Positions 1 through 8,651 of a stretch of DNA of 64,000 nucleotides are shown here, piece after piece. The stretch is from Spirosoma panaciterrae DSM 21099. Lineage in GTDB: Bacteria; Bacteroidota; Bacteroidia; Cytophagales; Spirosomataceae. Under the pieces are notes generated by a model. The model saw only the letters and a program-made list of their open reading frames with translations. It searched no databases and had not been told where the DNA came from. Each line of letters starts with the position of its first letter. Within the stretch, counting starts at the first letter, position 1. The stretch is taken from positions 26,061 to 90,060 of the forward strand of contig NZ_KB893194.1 of NCBI RefSeq assembly GCF_000374025.1, written 5' to 3'. The position numbers were made by a program, and so were the translations under genes.

Positions 1-1
1 T

Positions 2-1456
2 CGGGGCGGAACGGATTGGGGCGACAATGGTATCTACCTGGCCATGCACCAGCATACTTATACCAGTACCGACCCAAACCTGCGGAACACCTGGACACTC
101 ATTTTGCAGGGGCTATCACGAGCTATTACGGCCATCAATACCCTGCCGACGCTGAAAGATCCGGTTACGAAAACCTATCTGGCCGAAGCCCGGGGCATGC
201 GGGCCTATTATGGCTTGCTGACCCTGGATCTGTTTGGGATCGTGTTTGTTAAAGACGACCTGGGAGCGACCTCAACCATTCTGCGTGGTACCGAAGCCGT
301 CGAATACCTTAAAAACGAGTTTCTGGCCGTAGAACCTGACCTGGAAACCGGGGTTGGTCCCGGTCGTCTGACCAAAGGAGCCGTTTGGGGGCTGCTGGCC
401 CGGCTCTACCTGAATGCGGGGGTATATCGGGATATTTACGGCGCTCAGGTTACGTTTAAGCCGGAAGACATGGACAAAGTGGTTGAATACTGCGATAAGA
501 TCATCAATTCGGGCCAGTACCAACTGTCGAAAGATTACTTCGCCATTTTCAACTCCGACAACCACGACAACAAGGAGTTGATCTTTGCCGTCGACCAGCG
601 GGCCGATCTGAACGGAACCAACCGGATGGCGTATTTCTCCCTCTCGGGCGACCAGTTTCCCATTCCGGCCTATCCGAATGCCAATGGAACCGACGGGCCA
701 GCCATCACACCCGACTATTACCGTACCTGGGTGAATGCTTATGCACCCAAAGATCCAACGGTCGATCCTCGTTTTTACAAGCAGAACCTGTCGATCTACT
801 CCAATCCAGCCGACTCCTGCGTAGCTGAAGCCGATTTCAACATCAATCGGGGGATTCTGCGGGGACAGCAATACGGTCTGATTCGTCGGAATGGGGTGTT
901 CCTGAAATGCCCGGATGGGAAGTTTAAGGTGGCGAAACTGTATCACGATACCCGCAACAAGCCAACACTGGCCGTTGACTTTACCGAACAGATTGACTTC
1001 ACCGTAGCGGGCAGCAACTACAATACCGGCTACCGGGTCGAAAAGTATGAGTTCAGCAAGAAATCGGTGAGTGGGCGAAATTTTGGGGAGGCCGATATTA
1101 TCATTCTCCGGTTGGCGGATATCTACCTGATGCGGGCCGAAGCCAAACTTCGGAAAAGCAACGATGCAGCCAGCGCCCTAGCCGATGTCAATACGGTACG
1201 GGCGGCCCGGACGGTGACTGCCCCTCCTCCTGCCCTAACTGCAATGAATCTGGATTTGCTGTACCGGGAGCGTGGCTTTGAGTTGTACTGGGAAATGGTT
1301 CGCCGGACCGATATGATCCGGTTTGGCAAATACGAAGGCACCTGGACGGAAAAAACGAACAGCGATAAACTAAAACGCATTTTTCCGATTCCACAAACCG
1401 CTATTGATGGAGCCTCTAATCTGCCTGGGTATCTAGTCCAGAATCAGAGTTATTAA
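2..1456 (+). CDS. RagB/SusD-family outer-membrane nutrient-binding protein (5' end outside window)
   Basis: The reading frame is already open at base 2, ahead of the first internal ATG at 44, so this is the 3' part of a gene that starts to the left. SusD-family lipoproteins sit on the cell surface as lids over a TonB-dependent SusC channel and help capture glycans or other oligomers. The C-terminal half shows the family pattern: a helix reading DIYLMRAEAKLR, then the YRERGFELYWEMVRRTDMIRFGKY block and a short tail containing IFPIPQ. The signal peptide and lipobox lie outside the window, and a susC gene would be expected just upstream. A rho-independent terminator follows 23 bases after the stop, so the gene probably ends its operon. 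The substrate cannot be read from this fragment. Confidence 0.93.
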   Translation, partial: RGGTDWGDNGIYLAMHQHTYTSTDPNLRNTWTLILQGLSRAITAINTLPTLKDPVTKTYLAEARGMRAYYGLLTLDLFGIVFVKDDLGATSTILRGTEAVEYLKNEFLAVEPDLETGVGPGRLTKGAVWGLLARLYLNAGVYRDIYGAQVTFKPEDMDKVVEYCDKIINSGQYQLSKDYFAIFNSDNHDNKELIFAVDQRADLNGTNRMAYFSLSGDQFPIPAYPNANGTDGPAITPDYYRTWVNAYAPKDPTVDPRFYKQNLSIYSNPADSCVAEADFNINRGILRGQQYGLIRRNGVFLKCPDGKFKVAKLYHDTRNKPTLAVDFTEQIDFTVAGSNYNTGYRVEKYEFSKKSVSGRNFGEADIIILRLADIYLMRAEAKLRKSNDAASALADVNTVRAARTVTAPPPALTAMNLDLLYRERGFELYWEMVRRTDMIRFGKYEGTWTEKTNSDKLKRIFPIPQTAIDGASNLPGYLVQNQSY

Positions 1457-1478
1457 TCCGTATTTCGAATACTGTACG

Positions 1479-1516
1479 CAGGCGGCCAGTTCATCAATCT
1501 GGTCGCCTGTTTTTTT
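1479..1516 (+). terminator. Intrinsic terminator after the susD gene
   Basis: An 11-base stem (CAGGCGGCCAG paired with CTGGTCGCCTG, one G-T pair) with a nine-base loop is followed by seven T residues on the plus strand. Confidence 0.85.
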
Positions 1517-1567
1517 GACTGGACAGATCGATCGGATACATCGTTGCCAGACCCAGGCTGATTAGCA

Positions 1568-2427
1568 TTAAATACGAATGGTTATTTCCGGGATACCGTT
1601 GATTTCACAGGCAGTTTGAGAAAACGAACTCCAATACGATCCGAATACTTTCTGTGTCTTCGAGAGGGAGAAAAGCTCAACAACAGCCCGCTGCATTCCC
1701 TGGCTTGTGGTCCGGTTTACGGGTTCACAATTCGTTTTAATACGTTCGCCAAACGTATTCATCAGGCAGAGCTTAACGGCTGTGTTATCCGAAGCCACAT
1801 AAAAATTGGTCAGGGGTTCCCGCTGTATTTCCTGCTTCATCGCGTCGATAAACAGGGTAAAGGGGCTCTGTATCCGAGCCTTCTGATTATCGGTTCGCCG
1901 GATATGAACGCCCATGGTATGCGCATTAAATGATTGGTTTTCATCGGCTAGGTTCTTCAGGATAGGAGCGATTGGCCGAAACGCACTATACGATGCATGA
2001 GGATCGTAAAAGTGGACGCAACTCGTCATATATAGAGTCGAATACTGCTTTAGCTGTAAAAAATCATAATTCTCTTTTGTCATTAGGTATAGTCTGGAGG
2101 TAGGGTAAAATGGGCCACTGCCAATTTTCCGCACCAGATCGGGTAAAAATAGATTTCGTCTTCGTCCATGCTAAAAAAAACAGGCACTCGCTTAGACTCA
2201 ATCAGACTTATCCCTTTTATTGGTTCAAACAAGGCTGAAAATGGGCAGTTTAATTGTTCATTCTGAATCCAGTATAGTTCAAGCGCTTGCTCCATCGCAT
2301 TCGCAAATGCAATGGCCGAACTTATGGCCCGCATCCGATTGCAAAAACCAAGCAACGGATAAATTTCATTACGCTTCAGGCAGTTTATGATCAACTTGCT
2401 GGCCCAAATGACCTGTTGATTTTCCAA
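1568..2427 (-). pseudogene. Fucosyltransferase-like glycosyltransferase, split by frameshift
   Basis: Two overlapping minus-strand reading frames together look like one glycosyltransferase of the fucosyltransferase-like type. The upstream piece (2427 to 2083) carries the N-terminal motif LLGFCNRMRAISSAIAFA followed by CPFSALFEPI. The downstream piece (2134 to 1568, GTG start) carries GVHIRRTDN, the nucleotide-sugar-binding HxRRxD motif, and the C-terminal GSYWSSFSQTA block. The frame changes near a run of five A and three G (plus strand 2141-2149), which fits loss of one base. The N-terminus may hold a second slip: an ATG at 2369 overlaps the xdhC stop as TAATG, but reaches the LLGF frame only if one T is missing. 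The gene is either a recent pseudogene or carries homopolymer sequencing errors. Acceptor and product are unknown. Confidence 0.7.
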
Positions 2428-3403
2428 GCGCAGGGGTATTCTTCACCCGAATAATTTCGGCCGCAATACTGACTGCAATTTCTTCCGGTGTCTGGCTATG
2501 GATGGGGATGCCAATCGGTGCGTGAATGCGTTTTATGAACGTATCGGAGATCCCCTCGGCCCGATACTCAGCAAAAAGGGTATTCATCTTCGTCTGGCTA
2601 CCCAACACCCCAAAATACCGAAACGTCTTGTTCTGCAAGGCCCGGATAGCCAGGTCATCGGTACGATAGCCAAACGTCATGACCACTACAAACTGGTTTC
2701 TGCCTGGTAGAATCAGATTGGCCAGATCACTATAGGTATGCACAAGGATTTTCTCATGGGCCAGGTCGTTCAGTTGCAGGGTGTGGAGGTCAGGCCGGTC
2801 ATCGTAGATACGGATGTAAAAATCCATCTGACTCATCAGCCCGGATAATGCCAGCCCACAGTGCCCCCCTCCTACGATGATCAATTCGTTTTTAAAGCCC
2901 AGCCGCTCCTGATACCACCACACATCGGCCGATTGTCGGACAAATCGGTAGTCACGATCGGGGGAGGTGTTTGCCGTATACTGAATGCCTGACGGGGACA
3001 AGGTCAATAGGCCGTTTTGACACTGGTCAAGACCAGCGACAATCGCCTGAACAGCCGGTTCGTCGTGGGGCTGTAAAGGATACAGCAGTAGGGTTTGGTC
3101 GCCGGAACAGATCATACCGCTCTGGTTGCGAACGGCTTTCTTGTCGTGGTACTGCGTGCGGATAGCGGGTTCAGCGGTTTGCGATTGTAGCTTTTCTTTG
3201 GCCATTTCCACAAACTTGTGCTCCATGATCCCTCCCCCAATCGACCCGGCCATTTTCCCCGATGCGGTTACCGCCATCAGAAACCCCTGCCGACCAGGGC
3301 TACTTCCATGACTCTCCAGTACATACAACAGCATCACGGGTTGCTTTTGCTGACAACTTTCAAGAATTAACTGCCAGACGAGCAGTGACTTCGGTTTGTT
3401 CAT
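2369..3403 (-). CDS. xdhC: XdhC-family molybdenum-cofactor insertion protein for xanthine dehydrogenase
   Basis: XdhC/CoxI proteins bind the molybdenum cofactor, favour its sulfurated form and deliver it to the large subunit of xanthine dehydrogenase in the cytoplasm. The N-terminal domain has the family pattern ESHGSSPGRQGFLMAV...GSIGGGIMEHKF. The C-terminal half has a Rossmann-type IVGGGHCGLAL motif, and the tail has PIGIPIHSQTPEEIAVSIAAEI. The 344-residue length is normal. The start lies inside the 3' end of xdhB (44-base overlap), so the two are probably translationally coupled. It is the third xdh gene in the order A, B, C on the minus strand, which supports a maturation role. Confidence 0.93.
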   Translation of the reverse strand: MNKPKSLLVWQLILESCQQKQPVMLLYVLESHGSSPGRQGFLMAVTASGKMAGSIGGGIMEHKFVEMAKEKLQSQTAEPAIRTQYHDKKAVRNQSGMICSGDQTLLLYPLQPHDEPAVQAIVAGLDQCQNGLLTLSPSGIQYTANTSPDRDYRFVRQSADVWWYQERLGFKNELIIVGGGHCGLALSGLMSQMDFYIRIYDDRPDLHTLQLNDLAHEKILVHTYSDLANLILPGRNQFVVVMTFGYRTDDLAIRALQNKTFRYFGVLGSQTKMNTLFAEYRAEGISDTFIKRIHAPIGIPIHSQTPEEIAVSIAAEIIRVKNTPALGKSTGHLGQQVDHKLPEA

Positions 3404-5681
3404 GGGCAGAGCGGACGGAGCCTGGTGTAGCGCGTGGTGGATACAGAGCCATCAACACTTTCTCGGGCGTCATAGGGGCGTCATAAGGAATGATTGCCGT
3501 CGGGTTGAACGCCCGTATAGCTTTCCGAAGGGCAAAATAGGCGCCGATGCCGTACATAAGGGGTGGCTCGCCCACGGCTTTCGACCGAAAAATGGCCAGG
3601 TTATCCTGCTCGGTTTTCAACGGCTCAATGGCTATTTCTTTAGGCACAGAATACAGGTCAGGCACTTTATAGGTCGATAAGGCATTGGACCGCAATCGCC
3701 CCTCTTTATCATAAACAACCTCTTCCATGGTCATCCAGCCAAGCCCCTGCACGATGCCCCCCTCAATCTGTCCCCGGTCGATCAGTGGGTTCATACTGAC
3801 CCCAAAATCATGCACCACCTTCACCGACTCCATTTCATAGGTTCCGCGAAGGCAGTCGACGGTTACTTCAACGATGGCCGTACCGTACACATGATAGGCA
3901 AACGGATGGCCTTTTTCACGGCTGGCATCATAGTGAATAGCGGGCGTAGCATAGTGGGCGTGCTCGGATAGACTGACGCGTTTCGTAAACGCTTCCATCA
4001 CCAGCCGATTCCAGTCCCAGTCGGTTCGGTTACCATTCACATACACCCATTCATCTTGTATCGTAATGGCTTCGGCAGTCGTTTGTAATTCACCTGCCGC
4101 CACAACCTTTAGTCGTTCTCTAATTTCAGTGCAGGCCAGTTCTACCGCTTTCCCATTCAGATCGGCGGTGGCGCTGGCTGCCGAGGGCGATGTGTTCGCA
4201 ATGCGGTACGTACTCGTTGTCTGCAATTTCACCCGTTCGGGCCGAATCGCCAGTGTTTGGGCAGCAACCTGAAGCATTTTTGTATTTACCCCCTGCCCCA
4301 TCTCGACGGCCCCCGTACTCACGCCCACACTACCGTCGGTATACACGTGTACCAGCGCCCTCGCCTGGTTCATGCGGGTGTTTGTAAACGAAATTCCGAA
4401 GCAAATAGGCATCAACGAAAAGGCCTTCTTAGTCAATAGGTTAACACTGTTAAATTGATCAATCCGGGCGCGAATTTCCTCCAGTCGATACAGCTCTATC
4501 GCTTTGTCCCAGCAGGCATGCGCTTCGCTTACGGCTTTCTGTCCATAAGCAAACTCATCGCCGGTTTTATTCAGGTTTGCCCCCTGAATCACCGTGGCTT
4601 CAATGCCTAATTCTTCCGCAGCTTTAGCAATGGCCGCTTCGATCACAAACATGCCCTGTGGCCCGCCAAACCCCCGAAACGCGGTATTGGGCGGAAGGTG
4701 TGTTCGGCAGCTATAAGCTGTAGCGGTTACGTTTGGGATAAAGTAGGTGTTGGTACAGTGAAACAAAGTCCGCTCTAAGACGGCTGGCGACAGATCGGCG
4801 GCCGCACCGGCATTCTGGTAAAATGTAGCTTCGTAAGCAATGATCTTCAGGTGGTCGTCCAGACCGATTTTAAAGTCCGACGAATAGGGATGTCGCTTGC
4901 CCGTCATAGCCATATCCTCCATCCGATGCAGGGAATATTTAACGGGTTGTCGGAGCACATGCGCAGCCAACGCACACAAAGCTGCCCACATATTGGCCTG
5001 ATCCTCTTTACCGCCAAAACCCCCACCCAGCCGGGTTACATCGACATCAATCTTGTGCATCGCCAGACCCGACGAGCGCGAAACAGCGCGTTGCACAGCC
5101 GTTGGGCCCTGGGTAGACGAATAGAGTTTAATCCCGTTGTTCTCCTGTGGAACAGCATATGCGCCCTGGGTTTCAATATACAGATGCTCCTGACCGTTGG
5201 TTTCGGTTCGCCCCTCGAAGATATGTGAACACTGCGCCCAGGCCGTTGCAGTATCCCCCAACTTGTGGGTCCGGGGCCTGACAATCAGTTCCCCTTTCGC
5301 CTGCGCTTCGCGCGGGTCGGTAATGATGGGCAGCGGTTCAATGTCGACGGTGATTTTTTTTACGGCTGAACGGGCAATGTCTTCGCTTTCGGCCACGACA
5401 AACACAATCGGCATTCCGCAGTAATGAACGTGGTGTTCGGCCAGTAGGGGTTCATCAGGCACGATGCCACCAATCTGGTTTTCGCCTGTTACGTCTTTGT
5501 ATGTAAAGAGCTTGACTACACCGGGTACAGCTTGTGCTGCCGATAAATCCAGGTTTTTGATTTTTCCGTGCGCGACCGGCGAGCCAAACGCAGCACCGAA
5601 CAGCGTTCCCCGAATCAGGGGGATATCGTCCAGATATACCGATTCCCCCCGTACATGCGTTCTGGAATCTATATTTTTCAT
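3360..5681 (-). CDS. xdhB: Xanthine dehydrogenase, molybdopterin-binding large subunit
   Basis: This is the catalytic subunit that hydroxylates hypoxanthine to xanthine and xanthine to urate. At 773 residues it is full length for the separate large subunit. Recognisable blocks in order are the N-terminal RGESVYLDDI, RLGGGFGGKE (cofactor loop), AFRGFGGPQGMFVIE, EMGQGVNTKM, DFGVSMNPLIDRGQIEGG and AVGEPPLMYG, where the Glu near residue 705 matches the catalytic general base of the family. It follows xdhA by 92 bases, a gap that holds an inverted repeat, and overlaps xdhC. An aldehyde-oxidase-like specificity cannot be excluded, but the pairing with XdhA and XdhC and the nucleobase-catabolic setting favour purines. 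Confidence 0.94.
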   Translation of the reverse strand: MKNIDSRTHVRGESVYLDDIPLIRGTLFGAAFGSPVAHGKIKNLDLSAAQAVPGVVKLFTYKDVTGENQIGGIVPDEPLLAEHHVHYCGMPIVFVVAESEDIARSAVKKITVDIEPLPIITDPREAQAKGELIVRPRTHKLGDTATAWAQCSHIFEGRTETNGQEHLYIETQGAYAVPQENNGIKLYSSTQGPTAVQRAVSRSSGLAMHKIDVDVTRLGGGFGGKEDQANMWAALCALAAHVLRQPVKYSLHRMEDMAMTGKRHPYSSDFKIGLDDHLKIIAYEATFYQNAGAAADLSPAVLERTLFHCTNTYFIPNVTATAYSCRTHLPPNTAFRGFGGPQGMFVIEAAIAKAAEELGIEATVIQGANLNKTGDEFAYGQKAVSEAHACWDKAIELYRLEEIRARIDQFNSVNLLTKKAFSLMPICFGISFTNTRMNQARALVHVYTDGSVGVSTGAVEMGQGVNTKMLQVAAQTLAIRPERVKLQTTSTYRIANTSPSAASATADLNGKAVELACTEIRERLKVVAAGELQTTAEAITIQDEWVYVNGNRTDWDWNRLVMEAFTKRVSLSEHAHYATPAIHYDASREKGHPFAYHVYGTAIVEVTVDCLRGTYEMESVKVVHDFGVSMNPLIDRGQIEGGIVQGLGWMTMEEVVYDKEGRLRSNALSTYKVPDLYSVPKEIAIEPLKTEQDNLAIFRSKAVGEPPLMYGIGAYFALRKAIRAFNPTAIIPYDAPMTPEKVLMALYPPRATPGSVRSAHEQTEVTARLAVNS

Positions 5682-5703
5682 AGGCTATCCCGTTTATATA
5701 GAC

Positions 5704-5771
5704 CGCAGATGATTCTGATCAGTATGATTTGTTAAGATCGGTGTCAATCCGAATGAGCATACCCATCTGCG
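5704..5771. repeat. Intergenic inverted repeat between xdhA and xdhB
   Basis: Perfect 8-base arms, CGCAGATG (5704-5711) and CATCTGCG (5764-5771), enclose 52 bases. They nearly fill the gap between the two genes. It is the weakest member of a set of junction hairpins in this cluster. Confidence 0.5.
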
Positions 5772-5773
5772 TT

Positions 5774-7189
5774 CTATTGAGCCAATAACGACTCTACCTT
5801 CAACTCCGGAAACAACTTAATAAAATGTGCTTTAATCAACTGACTGAGCAATAACCGTTTATAAGCTTCAGTCCCGCGTGCATCACTAATGGGTGCTATG
5901 TCGGTTTGTGCAACCTGCGTGGCTTCAAGAATCACGGCTTCCGTAAGGGGCTTTCCGGTTAAAAATGCTTCCGTATTGGTCAATCGCCTGGGGATTGGGG
6001 CAACGCCACCCGCCGATAATTTCACCGAGGTTATCAGATTCCCATCGACTAGCAGTTGAATGGCCGAGTTGACGCTGGCAATGTCGAGATGGGTTCGCTT
6101 ACTGACCTTCTCAAAATTGAACCGGCTCGAAGGACTGGGCAAATCGAAGGTAATTTTTTCCAGAATTTCCTCAGGTTGCCTGTCGAGGGTTTTATAGCCC
6201 AGATACAGGTCTCGCAATGGTAAACTCCGGCTTTGTGTACCGTCGTTGAGGGTAATGTCGGCATCCAGTGCCAGAAACACGATCGTAAAATCACCAATTG
6301 GGGAGGCATTGATCAGATTCCCCCCGATAGTAGCCAGATTACGAATCGGTGTTGATGAAATCAGTTTTGTATACGCCTTAAAATCGGGGAAATAGCGCTG
6401 CAGTATGGGTGATTCCATCAGGTCAGTTACGGTTGATGCAGCACCAATATCACATGTATTCCCTTCCTGACGAATCCCTTTCAGGGATGCTTTTTCCGCT
6501 AAAAACAGAATGGATGACTCTTTTAACGCATCATGCTTCTGCACATATACATCCGTACCCCCGCCTACGCGTTCAGCAAGCGGAAAATCATTTCTCAGTT
6601 CGCCATTCAGGTGGGCCGATAAACCAAGCAGTCGCTCCTCAATGGTAGAAAAATAGCCCGGTAAAATTCCGCGATCAGCCACAAACTGTGTTGGTACTTC
6701 GTTCGTGCGCGATTCCAGTAATTGAGCAACCCGTGCAGCCGCCCGCTCAATCGACTTATAGCCCGTACAACGACAGATATTGCCATCGATAGCCGCATGG
6801 GCATTCTGTATGGTAGCGGCATTCTTGCTGAGGCAAAACCCCGCCAGCGACATCACAAAACCGGGTGTACAGAACCCGCATTGCGTTGCCGATTCCTCGA
6901 CCATTGCCTGCTGAATCGGATTCAGTTCGTCCTGGTTTATGCCTTCTATCGTAACGATGTGTTTCCCGTGGACATTTCCCAGCGGCATCAGGCAAGAGGT
7001 AGCTGTCCGGTAACGTAATTCCCCGGTCGCAACATCACCCACTAATACGGTACAGGCTCCACAATCTCCTTCCCGACAACCGATCTTTGTTCCGGACAGG
7101 TATTGATGATAGCGCACAAAATCAAGCACCGTTGTTCCAGGCGGCAACGATGTCCTAACGTCCTTCGTATTTAAAATAAAGGAAATCAA
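5774..7189 (-). CDS. xdhA: Xanthine dehydrogenase small subunit (two [2Fe-2S] clusters plus FAD domain)
   Basis: The small subunit carries electrons from the molybdenum site through two [2Fe-2S] clusters to FAD and NAD. The N-terminal plant-type ferredoxin cysteines are C38, C43, C46 and about C66. The second cluster has C104/C107 (QCGFCTPG) and C139/C141 (CRCTGY). The C-terminal two thirds is a CO-dehydrogenase-type FAD domain with GGGTDVYVQ and TIGGNLINASPIGD. The 471-residue length is typical of the bacterial XdhA fusion of both parts. The start codon is TTG at 7189; an in-frame stop lies only six codons upstream and no ATG is available, so the TTG is likely real and may hold expression down. 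Confidence 0.93.
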   Translation of the reverse strand: MISFILNTKDVRTSLPPGTTVLDFVRYHQYLSGTKIGCREGDCGACTVLVGDVATGELRYRTATSCLMPLGNVHGKHIVTIEGINQDELNPIQQAMVEESATQCGFCTPGFVMSLAGFCLSKNAATIQNAHAAIDGNICRCTGYKSIERAAARVAQLLESRTNEVPTQFVADRGILPGYFSTIEERLLGLSAHLNGELRNDFPLAERVGGGTDVYVQKHDALKESSILFLAEKASLKGIRQEGNTCDIGAASTVTDLMESPILQRYFPDFKAYTKLISSTPIRNLATIGGNLINASPIGDFTIVFLALDADITLNDGTQSRSLPLRDLYLGYKTLDRQPEEILEKITFDLPSPSSRFNFEKVSKRTHLDIASVNSAIQLLVDGNLITSVKLSAGGVAPIPRRLTNTEAFLTGKPLTEAVILEATQVAQTDIAPISDARGTEAYKRLLLSQLIKAHFIKLFPELKVESLLAQ

Positions 7190-7275
7190 TGCGTTTGTTA
7201 TAAGTTATTCCAGATTAAGCCACTAGCCGATCCCTGGTAGGGTATTCTTCAAAAAGCGCTGTCGATTCATGGATA

Positions 7276-8544
7276 TCAGTGATCGTTCAGAGGCAGGCCA
7301 CGCCGTTGGAATTCTTTCCAGTTCAGGTATTCGTCGCCTTTGCGCTGTTCGACCATCGTGATGCAGCCATCTACCGGACAAACTAATTTACACAAATTAC
7401 AACCAACGCACTCATTTTCGATGATCGAATAGGTGTTATAGGGCTTTCCGTAGGTCAGGTTGATGGCCTGATGCGAGGTATCTTCGCAGGCGATGTAGCA
7501 TAACCCGCAATGGATGCACTTGTCCTGGTTGATGTTCGCAACAATATGGTAGTTGATGTCGAGGTCTTCCCAGTGCGTGATGGTCGGAACCGATTTACCA
7601 ATAAAGTCGTAAATGGTTTTAAACCCTTTTTCATCCATCCAGTTGTTCAGTCCATCGCACAGGTCGTCGATGATGCGAAAGCCATGCTTCATAACGGCCG
7701 TACATACCTGCACTGAAGTAGCCCCCAGCAACATAAACTCGGCAGCATCTTTCCAGGTACTGACGCCCCCAATCCCTGAGATTGGTACGCGCGATGTAAC
7801 GGGGTCCTGAGCAATGGTCGTCAGCATTTTTAGGGCAATGGGCTTCACTGCCGGACCACAATACCCACCATACACCGATTTTCCGGCCACGTATGGATTC
7901 GGTACAAACGTGTCTAAATCGACTCCCGTTACAGACTGGATCGTATTGATCAGCGACAGGGCGTTTGTACCGCCTTCGACGGATGCCCGTCCGGTGGGCA
8001 CGACCGAATGTACATTGGGAGTCAGTTTCGTAATAACCGGAATCGTGGCTTTTTCCATGACCCATTCCACCACCATTTTCGCGATGTCAGGGTCCTGCCC
8101 CACGGCCGCCCCCATGCCGCGCTCGGTCATGCCGTGTGGACAACCGAAGTTCAGTTCCAGACCATGAGCGCCTGTATCTTCGACCTGCGCAATCAGTTCA
8201 TGCCATTTTTCGCGGGTATTATCCGCCATGAGCGACACGACCATGGCCCGGTCGGGAAACTCCCGAACGCATTCGGCAATCTCACGCAGGTTGATGGCAA
8301 GCGGTCGATCCGATATCAGTTCGATATTGTTCAGCCCCATCACCCTGCTGCCGTTATAATCGACGGCCGAATAGCGTGATGATACATTTTTGACCTGTGA
8401 ACCCAGCGTTTTCCAGACAACTCCCCCCCAGCCGGCTTCAAAAGCCCGTAGGACATTGTATTTTTTATCCGTCGGCGGAGCACTCGCCAGCCAGTACGGA
8501 TTTGGCGATTGGATACCGAGAAAGTTTGTGCTTAAATCAGCCAT
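7276..8544 (-). CDS. preA: NAD-dependent dihydropyrimidine dehydrogenase, PreA subunit
   Basis: PreA with PreT reduces uracil and thymine to the 5,6-dihydro forms, the first step of reductive pyrimidine breakdown. The first 320 residues form an FMN-binding TIM barrel like dihydroorotate dehydrogenase, with the pyrimidine-site motif NFGCPHGM at about 132-139 and the FMN-phosphate region around ISGIGGVSTW (255-264). The C-terminus has two [4Fe-4S] motifs: C343-I-H-C-G-L-C with a fourth Cys at 353, and C379-V-G-C-N-L-C with a fourth at 389. The 422-residue length fits the separate-subunit bacterial enzyme. preT lies immediately upstream in transcription, with only an inverted-repeat spacer between. 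Confidence 0.95.
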   Translation of the reverse strand: MADLSTNFLGIQSPNPYWLASAPPTDKKYNVLRAFEAGWGGVVWKTLGSQVKNVSSRYSAVDYNGSRVMGLNNIELISDRPLAINLREIAECVREFPDRAMVVSLMADNTREKWHELIAQVEDTGAHGLELNFGCPHGMTERGMGAAVGQDPDIAKMVVEWVMEKATIPVITKLTPNVHSVVPTGRASVEGGTNALSLINTIQSVTGVDLDTFVPNPYVAGKSVYGGYCGPAVKPIALKMLTTIAQDPVTSRVPISGIGGVSTWKDAAEFMLLGATSVQVCTAVMKHGFRIIDDLCDGLNNWMDEKGFKTIYDFIGKSVPTITHWEDLDINYHIVANINQDKCIHCGLCYIACEDTSHQAINLTYGKPYNTYSIIENECVGCNLCKLVCPVDGCITMVEQRKGDEYLNWKEFQRRGLPLNDH

Positions 8545-8549
8545 AATTT

Positions 8550-8651
8550 AAAGAGTGAAAGAGCGAATGAGTGAATGAGTGAAAGTTGCTTACGCCAGCG
8601 TGTGCCACACCAGCGAATCACTCTTTCATTCTTGCACTCTTTCGCTCTTTA
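8550..8651. repeat. Purine-rich inverted repeat at the preT/preA junction
   Basis: The left arm (about 8550-8585) is built of GAGTGAAAGAGCGAATGAGTG-like units; the right arm (8620-8651) is its imperfect reverse complement, with a loop of roughly 35 bases. The right arm supplies the last codons and the stop of preT. The same GAGTGAAAGAGTGA wording recurs at 36862-36953. Confidence 0.7.

Noticed and set aside
272..946. A 224-codon minus-strand frame inside the susD gene
   Set aside because: It is fully antisense to a strongly conserved gene and reads as a low-similarity shadow without domain patterns.
3360..3403. Overlap of xdhB and xdhC considered as a frameshifted fusion
   Set aside because: Both proteins are full length with proper ends; a 44-base overlap is ordinary coupling.
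8550..8651. GAGTGAAAGAGTG-type repeats considered as a CRISPR-like array
   Set aside because: Units are short, contiguous and purine-rich, with no regular spacers; they form one inverted repeat. No cas genes are present in the window.
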